Assembly: GCA_018907035.1 (NCBI GenBank)
Contig: JACCIC010000298.1
Span: 400,078 to 464,077 of the forward strand
Source of the DNA: Sycobia sp. Sy_11
Lineage: Eukaryota > Arthropoda > Insecta > Hymenoptera > Epichrysomallidae
Length of the DNA: 64,000 bases
Direction of reading: 5' to 3'
Position 1 is the first letter of the stretch, and each line of letters begins with the position of its first letter. The notes beneath the pieces were generated by a model that saw nothing but the letters and a program-made list of their open reading frames with translations, had not been told where the DNA came from and searched no databases. A program made the position numbers and the translations under genes. Positions 54,053-64,000 of this stretch are shown here, one piece after another.

Positions 54053-57000
54053 ATATAAATTAACCCTTATATTCTTCAAAAAATTACAATTAATTAGAAA
54101 TTTAATTTATCAAATTCGATTATGTACCAAATGGAAACTTATTCTTATATAAAATTTTCTTTTGAATCACCCTGAAATTAATAAAAGAATTATATTCAAT
54201 GTAATAATGCAATTCAAATATATTTTATTGAAAATGTAATTTATCAAATTTGATTGCGGTATCAAATTTAGGTTTCGCATCATAAATCTATCATATAAAT
54301 TTTTCTACTAATTGAGCCTTATATTCTTCAAAAAATTACAATTTATAAGAGATTTAATTGATCAAATGCTATTTCAGTACCAAAATTAAATTTATTCTCC
54401 TATGAAATCTTTAATTAAATCACCCAGAAATTCATAAAAGAATTGTATTCAATGTAATATGGTAAATCAATTATAATTTATTGGTAATTTGATTAATCAA
54501 ATTTGATTGATGTAGCAAATTCAGATGAACTATCATATAAAATTTTTTATTGATTAATTGTTAAATTCTACAAATATTACAATTTATTAGAGATTGAATT
54601 GATCAAAAGCTATTTCGGTACCAAAATTAAATTTATTCACCCATGAAATATTCAATTAAATCACCCTGAAATAAATAAAAAATTATATTCAATGTAATAA
54701 TGTAATTCAAAGATAATTTATGGGTAATTGAATTAATCAAATTTGATTGTGGTAGCAAATTCAGGTTTCGCATCGTAAATCTATCATATAAATTTTTCTA
54801 CTAATTGAGCCTTATATTCTTCAAAAAATTACAATTTATAAGAGATCTAATTGATCAAATGCTATTTCGGTACCAAAATTAAATTTATTCTCCTATGAAA
54901 TCTTTAATTAAATCACCCTGAAATTAAAAAAAGAATTATATTCAATGTAATATTGTATTATAATTCAATTATAATTTATTGGTAATTGAATTAATCAAAT
55001 ATGATTGAGGTAGCAAATTCAGATGAACTATCATATAAAATTTTGTATTAATTAACCGTTATATTCTTCAAATATTACAATTTATTAGAGATTTAATTGT
55101 TCCAATGCTATTTCGGTACCTAAATTAAATTTATTCACCTATGAAATATTCAATTAAATCAGCCTGAAATTAAAAAAAGAATTATATTCAATGTAATATT
55201 GTATTATAATTCAATTATAATTTATTGGTAATTGAATTAATCAAATATGATTGAGGTAGCAAATTCAGATGAACTATCATATAAATTTTTCTACTAATTG
55301 AGCCTTACATTCTTCAAAAAATTACAATTTATTAGAGATTTAATTGATCAAATGCTATTTCGGTACCAAAATTTAATTTATTCTCCTATGAAATATTCAA
55401 TTAAATCACCCTGAAATTAAAAAAAGAATTATATTCAATGTAATTTTGTAATTCAATTATAATTTATTGGTAATTGAATTATTCAAATTTGATTCAGGTA
55501 GCAAATTCAGATGAACTATCATATAAAATTTTTTATTAATTAACTGTTAAATTCTATAAATATTACAATTTATTAGAGATTGAATTGATCAAAAGCTATT
55601 TCGGTACCAAAATTAAATTTATTCTCCTATGAAATATTCAATTAAATCACCCTGAAATTAAAAAAAGAATTATAGTCAATGTAATATTGTAATTCAATGA
55701 TAATTTATTGGTAATTGAATTAATCAAATTTGATTGAGGTAGCAAATTCAGGTGAACTATCATAAAAATTTTCTATTGATTAACGGTTGTATTTTTCAAA
55801 TATTACAATTTATTAGAGATTGAATTGATCAAAAGCTATTTTGGTACCAAAATTAAATTTATTCACCTATGAAATATTCAATTAAATCACCCTGAAATTA
55901 AAAAAAGAATTATATTCAATGTAATATTGTAATTCAATGATAATTTATTGGTAATTGAATTAATCAAATTTGATTGAGGTAGCAAATTCAGATGAACTAT
56001 CATATAAAATTTTCGATTGATTAACCGTTATATTTTTGAAATATTACAATTTATTAGAGATTTAATTGATCAAATGCTATTTCGGTACCAAAATTAAAAT
56101 TACTCCCCTATGAAATATTCAATTAAATCACCCTGAAATTAATAAAAGAATTATATTCAATGTAATATTGTAATTCAGTGATAATTTATTGGTAATTGAA
56201 TTAATTAAATTTGATTGAGGTAGCAAATTCAGATGAACTATCATAAAAATTTTCTATTGATTAACGGTTATATTTTTGAAATATTACAATTTATTAGAGA
56301 TTGAATTGATCAAAAGCTATTTCGGTACCAAAATTAAATTTATTCACCTACGAAATCTTTAATTAAATCACCCTGAAATTAATAAAAGAATTATATTCAA
56401 TGTAATATTGTAATTCAAAGATAATTTATGGGTAATTGAATTAATCAAATTTGATTGTGGTAGCAAATTCAGGTTTCGCATCATAAATCTATCATATAAA
56501 TTTTTCTACTAATTGAGCCTTATATTCTTCAAAAAATTTCAATTTATAAGAGATTTAATTGATCAAATGCTATTTCGGTACCAAAATTAAATTTATTCTC
56601 CTATGAAATCTTTAATTAAATCACCCTGAATCTAATAAATGAATTACATTCAATGCAATATTGTAATTCAGTGATAATTTATTGGTAATTGAATTAATCA
56701 AATTTGATTGAGGTAGCAAATTGAGATGAACTATCATATAAAATTTTTTATTGATTAACTGTTAAATTCTACAAATATTACAATTTATTAGAGATTGAAT
56801 TGATCAATAGCTATTTCGGTACCAAAACTAAATTTATTCACCCATGAAATATTCAATTAAATCACCCTGAAATTAAAAAAAGAATTATATTCAATGTAAT
56901 ATTGTAATTCAATTCTAATTTATTGGTAATTGAATTAATCACATTTTATTGAGGTAGCAAGTTCAGATGAACTATCATATAAAATTTTCTATTGATTAAT

Positions 57001-60000
57001 CGTTATATTTTTGAAATATTAGAATTTATTAGAGATTTAATTGATCAAATGCTATTTCGGTACCAAAATTAAATTTATTCTCCTATGAAATCTTTAATTA
57101 AATCACCCTGAATCTAATAAATGAATTACATTCAATGCAATATTGTAATTCAGTGATAATTTATTGGTAATTGAATTAATCAAATTTTATTGAGGTAGCA
57201 AATTCAGATGAACTATCATATAAAATTTTCTATTGATTAAACGTTATATTTTTGAAATATTACAATTCATTAGAGATTTAATTGATCAAATGCTATTTCG
57301 GTATCAAAATTAAATTTATTTTCCTATGAAATATTCAATTAAATCACCCTGAAATTAAAAAAAGAATTATATTCAATGTAATATTGTAATTCAATTCTAA
57401 TTTATTGGTAATTGAATTAATCACATTTTATTGAGGTAGCAAATTCAGATGAACTATCATATAAAATTTTCTATTGATTAAACGTTATATTTTTGAAATA
57501 TTAGAATTTATTAGAGATTTAATTGATCAAATGCTATTTCGGTATCAAAATTAAATTTATTTTCCTATGAAATATTCAATTAAATCACCCTGAAATTAAA
57601 AAAAGAATTATATTCAATGTAATATTGTAATTCATTGATACTTTATTGGTAATTGAATTAATCAAATTTGATTGAGGTAGCAAATTCAGATGAACTATCA
57701 TAAAATTTTTTATTGATTAACTGTTAAATTCTACAAATATTACAAATTATTAGAGATTGAATTGATCAAAAGCTATTTCGGTACCAAAATTAAATTTATT
57801 CACCCATGAAATATTCAATTAAATCAGCCTGAAATTACAAAAAGAATTATATTCAATGTAATATTGTAATTCAATTATAATTTATTGGTAATTGAATTAA
57901 TCAAATTTGATTGAGGTAGCAAATTCAGATGAACTATCATAAAAATTTTCTATTGATTAACGGTTATATTTTTCAAATATTACAATTTATTAGAGATTGA
58001 ATTGATCAAAAGCTATTTCGGTACCAAAATTAAATTTATTCACCTATGAAATATTCAATTAAATCACCCTGAAATTAAAAAAAGAATTATATTCAATGTA
58101 ATATTGTAATTCAATTATAATTTATTGGTAATTGAATTAATCAAATTTGATTGAGGTAGCAAATTCAGATGAACTATCATAAAAATTTTCTATTGATTAA
58201 CCGGTTATATTTTTCAAATATTACAATTTATTAGAGATTGAATTGATCAAAAGCTATTTCGGTACCAAAATTAAATTTATTCACCTATGAAATATTCAAT
58301 TAAATCACCCTGAAATTAAAAAAAGAATTATATTCAATGTAATATTGTAATTCAATGATAATTTATTGGTAATTGAATGAATCAAATTTGATTGAGGTAG
58401 CAAATTCAGATGAACTATCATATAAAATTTTCGATTGATTAACCGTTATATTTTTGAAATATTACAATTTATTAGAGGTTTAATTGATCAAATGCTATTT
58501 CGGTACCAAAATTAAATTTATTCCCCTATGAAATATTCAATTAAATCACCCTGAAATTAAAAAAGAATTATATTCAATGTAATATTGTAATTCAATGATA
58601 ATTTATTGGTAATTGAATTAATCAAATTTGATTGAGGTAGCAAATTCAGATGAACTATCATAAAAATTTTCTATTGATTAACGGTTATATTTTTCAAATA
58701 TTACAATTTATTAGAGATTGAATTGATCAAAAGCTATTTCCCTACCAAAATTAAATTTATTCACCTATGAAATATTCAATTAAATCACCCTGAAATTAAA
58801 AAAAGAATTATATTCAATGTAATATTGTAATTCAATGATAATTTATTGGTAATTGAATTAATCAAATTTGATTGAGGTAGCAAATTCAGGTTTCGCATCA
58901 TAAATCTGTCATATAAATTTTTCTACTAATTGAGCCTTATATTCTTCAAAAAATTACAATTTATAAGAGATTTAATTGATCAAATGCTATTTCGGTACCA
59001 AAATTAAATTTATTCTCCTATGAAATCTTTAATTAAATCACCCTGAATCTAATAAATTAATTACATTCAATGCAATATTGTAATTCAATGATAATTTATT
59101 GGTAATTGAATTACTCAAATTTGATTGAGGTAGCAAATTGAGATGAACTATCATATAAAATTTTTTATTGATTAACTGTTAAATTCTACAAATATTACAA
59201 TTTATTAGAGATTGAATTGATCAATAGCTATTTCGGTACCAAAATTAAATTTATTCACCCATGAAATATTCAATTAAATCACCCTGAAATTAGAAAAAGA
59301 ATTATATTCAATGTAATATTGTAATTCAATGATAATTTATTGGTAATTGAATGAATCAAATTTGATTGAGGTAGCAAATTGAGATGAACTATCATATAAA
59401 ATTTTTTATTGATTAACGTTATATTTTTGAAATATTAGAATTTATTAGAGATTTAATTGATCAAATGCTATTTCGGTACCAAAATTAAATTTATTCTCCT
59501 ATGAAATCTTTAATTAAATCACCCTGAATCTAATAAATGAATTACATTCAATGCAATATTGTAATTCAGTGATAATTTATTGGTAATTGAATTAATCAAA
59601 TTTTATTGAGGTAGCAAATTCAGATGAACTATCATATAAAATTTTCTATTGATTAAACGTTATATTTTTGAAATATTACAATTCATTAGAGATTTAATTG
59701 ATCAAATGCTATTTCGGTATCAAAATTAAATTTATTTCCTATGAAATATTCAATTAAATCACCCTGAAATTAAAAAAAGAATTATATTCAATGTAATATT
59801 GTAATTCAATTCTAATTTATTGGTAATTGAATTAATCAAATTTTATTGAGGTAGCAAATTCAGATGAACTATCATATAAAATTTTCTATTGATTAAACGT
59901 TATATTTTTGAAATATTACAATTCATTAGAGATTTAATTGATCAAATGCTATTTCGGTATCAAAATTAAATTTATTTTCCTATGAAATATTCAATTAAAT

Positions 60001-61968
60001 CACCCTGAAATTAAAAAAAGAATTATATTCAATGTAATATTGTAATTCAATGATAATTTATTGGTAATTGAATTAATCAAATTTGATTGAGGTAGCAAAT
60101 TCAGATGAACTATCATAAAATTTTTTATTGATTAACTGTTAAATTCTACAAATATTAAAAATTATTAGAGATTGAATTGATCAAAAGCTATTTCGGTACC
60201 AAAATTAAATTTATTCACCCATGAAATATTCAATTCAATCACCCTGAAATTACAAAAAGAATTATATTCAATGTAATATTGTAATTCGATTATAATTTAT
60301 TTGTAATTGAATTAATTAAATTTGATTGAGGTAGCAAATTCAGATGAACTATCATAAAAATTTTCTATTGATTAACGGTTATATTTTTCAAATATTACAA
60401 TTTATTAGAGATTGAATTGATCAAAAGCTATTTCGGTACCAAAATTAAATTTATTCACCTATGAAATATTCAATTAAATCACCCTGAAATTAAAAAAAGA
60501 ATTATATTCAATGTAATATTGTAATTCAATTATAATTTATTGGTAATTGAATTAATCAAATTTGATTGAGGTAGCAAATTCAGATGAACTATTATATAAA
60601 ATTTTCTATTGATTAACCGTTATATTTTTCAAATATTACAATTTATTAGAGATTGAATTGATCAAAAGCTATTTCGGTACCAAAATTAAATTTATTCACC
60701 TATGAAATATTCAATTAAATCACCCTGAAATTAAAAAAAGAATTATATTCAATGTAATATTGTAATTCAATTATAATTTATTGGTAATTGAATTAATCAA
60801 ATTTGATTGAGGTAGCAAATTCAGATGAACTATCATATAAAATTTTCTATTGATTAACCGTTATATTTTTGAAATATTACAATTTATTAGAGATTTAATT
60901 GATCAAATGCTATTTCGGTACCAAAATTAAATTTATTCACCTATGAAATATTCAATTAAATCACCCTGAAATTAAAAAAAGAATTATATTCAATGTAATA
61001 TTGTAATTCAATTATAATTTATTGGTAATTGAATTAATCAAATTTGATTGAGGTAGCAAATTCAGATGAACTATCATAAAAATTTTCTATTGTTTAACGG
61101 TTATATTTTTCAAATATTACAATTTATTAGAGATTGAATTGATCAAAAGCTATTTCGGTACCAAAATTAAATTTATTCACCTATGAAATATTCAATTAAA
61201 TCACCCTGAAATTAAAAAAAGAATTATATTCAATGTAATATTGTAATTCAATTATAATTTATTGGTAATTGAATTAATCAAATTTGATTGAGGTAGCAAA
61301 TTCAGATGAACTATCATATAAAATTTTCGATTGATTAACCGTTATATTTTTGAAATATTACAATTCATTAGAGATTTAATTGATCAAATGCTATTTCGGT
61401 ATCAAAATTAAATTTATTTTCCTATGAAATATTCAATTAAATCACCCTGAAATTAAAAAAAGAATTATATTCAATGTAATATTGTAATTCGATTATAATT
61501 TATTTGTAATTGAATTAATTAAATTTGATTGAGGTAGCAAATTCAGATGAACTATCATAAAAATTTTCTATTGATTAACGGTTTTATTTTTCAAATATTA
61601 CAATTTATTAGAGATTGAATTGATCAAAAGCTATTTCGGTACCAAAATTAAATTTATTCACCTATGAAATCTTTAATTAAATCACCCTGAAATTAATAAA
61701 AGAATTATATTCAATGTAATATTGTAATTCAAAGATAATTTATGGGTAATTGAATTAATCAAATTTGATTGTGGTAGCAAATTCAGGTTTCGCATCATAA
61801 ATCTATCATATAAATTTTTCTACTAATTGAGCCTTATATTCTTCAAAAAATTTCAATTTACAAGAGATTTAATTGATCAAATGCTATTTCGGTACCAAAA
61901 TTAAATTTATTCACCTAAGAAATATTCAATTAAATCACCCTGAAATTAAAAAAAGAATTATATTCAAT
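54053..61968. repeat. AT-rich satellite array, ~240-bp unit, about 32 copies
   Basis: The KpnI-like word GGTACC recurs at 54618, 54869, 55115, 55362, 55603, 55843, 56084, 56324, 56578, 56819, 57059 and onward: spacing 240-241, with 247-254 for a longer variant. Each unit has two related halves (about 107 and 133 bp), each opening with TTGAATT[A/G]ATCAAA. Central units differ by only a few bases, while the first ones (54.06-54.6 kb) are more diverged. The longer variant contains AGGTTTCGCATCATAAATC (54763, 56472, 58888, 61785). No coding capacity. Confidence 0.93.
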
Positions 61969-62224
61969 TGTTGGGATAGAGCACCAACCATGCTATGCTT
62001 ATATAGTGTGTGCGTGTACCATCTGTACGAGCGGTACAGATGCTGTGTGTGAGAGCGGCGCTGCGAGAGCGCCCTTTATAGAGAGTGCAGTTAGTAGACT
62101 GCTAAACGTTGTGCGAGTTGGTTGATTGTGAATAAAGCTCTGAGTAATCGAAATACTTTGTCTTTGTCTTATTCCTTTATATCCACTCTGCTTGTATTTT
62201 ATATATTAGATCTAGATTCCAACA
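61969..62224 (+). mobile_element. Ty1/Copia-like 5' LTR (256 bp)
   Basis: TGTTGGGA at the left and TTCCAACA at the right form the inverted LTR ends. The body has a TATATAG box-like word (62001) and AATAAA (62131-62136). It interrupts the satellite unit after TTATATTCAAT. A primer-binding site follows immediately, so this is the 5' LTR of a + strand element. No second LTR occurs before the window ends. Confidence 0.8.
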
Positions 62225-62240
62225 GGTTATGGGACCCGCC
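62225..62240 (+). other. Copia-type primer-binding site
   Basis: GGTTATGGGACCCGCC directly abuts the LTR. GGTTATGGG is the known Copia primer site, matching the internal initiator tRNA-Met half-molecule. This supports the superfamily assignment. Confidence 0.75.
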
Positions 62241-62474
62241 CACGTCCACTGAGCATTTTTAGAATATTTTAAATTTTTAAATTTCGTGTAAAGTGTAAAA
62301 CTGTTTCGAAAGTGCGTGCTCGTGGAGAAAGTGCTTTGTTCGAGAGAGAGAGAGAGAGAGGTCGAGCACGTGTTGCTCCCTGAAACAAAGCGAAGGAAAA
62401 ACCGTTGCCAATCTTGAAGGAGATTCATTGTATTGCAGCTGGAAATTTTCCAAAAGAGGGAAAATTTTTATTAA

Positions 62475-62567
62475 AATGGACTTCAATAAAGGTTCGAGTT
62501 CGAGCGCAAACGCTGGAAAGCGTAAGTTGAAGTTTGGTTTTTGTTCAAAATCAAAAGGAGAAGGTTG
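62475..62567 (+). pseudogene. Possible start of Copia Gag
   Basis: The first good ATG after the leader opens MDFNKGSSSSANAGKRKLKF, then FCSKSKGEG and a stop: only about 30 residues. A (GA)n run lies in the leader (62343-62360). A GTAAGT word occurs at 62521-62526, so splicing is conceivable, but nothing Gag-like is recognisable further on. Either the element is truncated here or the frame is broken. Confidence 0.4.
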
Positions 62568-63130
62568 AGTAGAATTTAATTTATTAATAATTAAATTTAT
62601 TGCAATAATGCAAAAGTATTGAATTAGTTTAAAAATGAATTTAGATTTGTACATATGAATTATAGTGTAATTATCGCTATGGTTTGAATGGAAAATCTAA
62701 AAGAGTGATTTCGAGATTTTAATAGTTGAAAATTCATCTAAACTAAAGTTATTTAATACTTTATTGTTAGATAATTGAGTGAACTAATTGTTGAAATTAA
62801 AATTTTCAAGAGAGTGAAAAGCTAAAGCAAAATTTCATAATCTATTGAAATTTGGTTTTAAGAAAGAGAAGTCTTAATGTTGCAATTTGTTTACTAAATA
62901 GTTTAAACAAATAGTAATTATGCATTAAAATTGTTTCAGATTATTAAAATTTATCTTAATAATTATTGAATTCTTAAAAACTAAAGTAGCTTACGTAGAT
63001 ATTAGCTAATGTAAAAATCGCGCGGGAAAAATTTTAACATTTTACCGCGAATCGAATATAACGAATTTGTTGCAATAATAATTCGAGATAAATCTTTAGA
63101 TTTCTTAGAATTCGATTTCAAAGTTCGAAC
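62568..63130. other. AT-rich stretch after the Copia leader
   Basis: AT-rich sequence without a clear open frame or repeat. It could be element-internal or host sequence after truncation. Confidence 0.4.
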
Positions 63131-63149
63131 AGGAATTTTTAACCGAAAA

Positions 63150-64000
63150 AGAGTAAGTGCGTGTGCACCGGTATACACGGGCGCGCGGTGCGGCGTAGAG
63201 AGGGGGGGGGCGCGCGGGCGACCCCCAGGCGCGCGCGGTATAGTGGACGCGCGGGCGCGCGGCGCGTGGAGGGGCTAGCGCGGCAGCGGCGGTCTCTCTC
63301 CCGGGCGCGCGGCCTAGTCCGGACGGAGTCCGAGCGTCAAAACGCACAAGGAGGCCTCCTACGAGGCTGGGGACGCGTTTTCCGTAACCGCCGTGCAATT
63401 TACATGCATGTCCATAAGAAAAATCGCCGCAATGTATTTCTTATGGGAGGTATATCCGTATATACTGACTATACGGGACACATATACGGTATATGTATGT
63501 ATCGGTATACGTGAGGTAGTATACGTGCGCGTCCATCATATAGTCGTACATACATACTGTACGGGTATATAGATAGAGGTAGGCTACGCGCTTAATATAG
63601 GTGTGAGGGTTTATGTGTGTGTGTCTGCTATATGGTCGTGCATACATACTGCACGGGTATATATATAGATACATTGTAGCATTTAATATACGTGAGACTA
63701 TCCCGCAGCATATAGAGTTCAGTCCGACGCTATAGCTAGGGGGGCCCTGGGTACCGCCCAGGCCCGTGCCCTCACGTGAGGGGGCCCCGGGTTCTTGCCA
63801 GGACCGTATTCTTATACCAGAGGGGCCCGATGCCTAATACGGGATAGGTATATACAGTGTGTAGGCGCGATATATGCACGCGCGAGTGAGCCTCTTGCGG
63901 TATATATATATAAATCCGCCGGTTATCATTACATATAACCAGAAGTAAGAGGGAGTGAGTAGTGCACCGTACTTGTACGGGGCAGCAGTGCTGCGACCGC
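63150..64000. repeat. GC-rich tract with short tandem repeats
   Basis: 63170-63330 is CpG- and G-rich (GGGGGGGG run near 63203, many GCGCGC). A ~100-bp imperfect duplication then carries CATACATACTGTACGGGTAT (about 63549) and CATACATACTGCACGGGTAT (about 63641). Next come ~43-bp units with GGGGCCC (about 63740, 63783, 63822). TATAC-type words are frequent. The overlapping open frames on both strands look composition-driven. Promoter or CpG-island function is possible but unsupported. Confidence 0.5.

Noticed and set aside
54053..61968. CRISPR-like regular repeat array
   Set aside because: The whole 240-bp unit repeats with no unique spacers; this is eukaryotic satellite DNA.

Overview
This is an AT-rich eukaryotic window from an arthropod genome, most likely an insect and plausibly an ant or another hymenopteran. 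The evidence is intron-split coding exons, several mariner lineages, Ty3/Gypsy, Ty1/Copia and R1-like retroelements, abundant (AT)n and (CT)n microsatellites, and a long AT-rich satellite. Assignment to ants is inference. There are no bacterial genes, operons or CRISPR arrays.

The only host gene I can support is a roundabout (Robo-family) axon-guidance receptor on the + strand, seen as three exons: 11291-11421 (end of Ig2), 25755-26021 (Ig3) and 26114-26394 (Ig4). Intron phases fit (1, 1, then 0). The intron between the first two is 14.3 kb and packed with transposons, the next is 92 bp, and no further exon is recognisable up to 64000, so the intron after Ig4 would exceed 37 kb. Nearly everything else is intronic or flanking repeat DNA.

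Layout. 1-10.2 kb: Ty3/Gypsy relics (gag tail at the left edge, then a decayed gag-protease-integrase element that has lost its reverse transcriptase), a mariner scrap and one copy of an (AT)n-headed 250-bp repeat. 11.8-13.1 kb: an irritans-type mariner. 13.6-18.5 kb: more mariner relics and a TTAA-flanked Kolobok-like DNA transposon. 18.7-20.0 and 24.3-25.6 kb: two near-identical mariners with intact transposases. 21.4-22.3 kb: a decayed irritans mariner. 23.2-24.0 and 29.6-31.3 kb: two copies of an unusual T-rich repeat ending in a GC-rich hairpin. 31.4-32.7 and 43.5-44.8 kb: two more irritans mariners sharing one frameshift with the first. 37.6-46.0 kb: a composite LTR element between ~750-bp direct repeats. 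47.9-50.7 kb: an R1-like LINE relic between inverted repeats, with a hammerhead-ribozyme motif. 51.4-54.05 kb: a second R1-like element inserted in satellite DNA. 54.05-61.97 kb: a ~240-bp satellite array with higher-order structure, interrupted at its right edge by a Copia LTR with its primer-binding site. 63.1-64 kb: a GC-rich tract with short tandem repeats.

The most interesting items are the hammerhead motif (48188-48227, - strand), the dimeric satellite with a ~2.42-kb higher-order repeat, the irritans mariner family that amplified with a shared broken reading frame, and three repeat families I cannot assign (T-rich/GC-hairpin, (AT)n-250, and the inverted repeats around the LINE relic).
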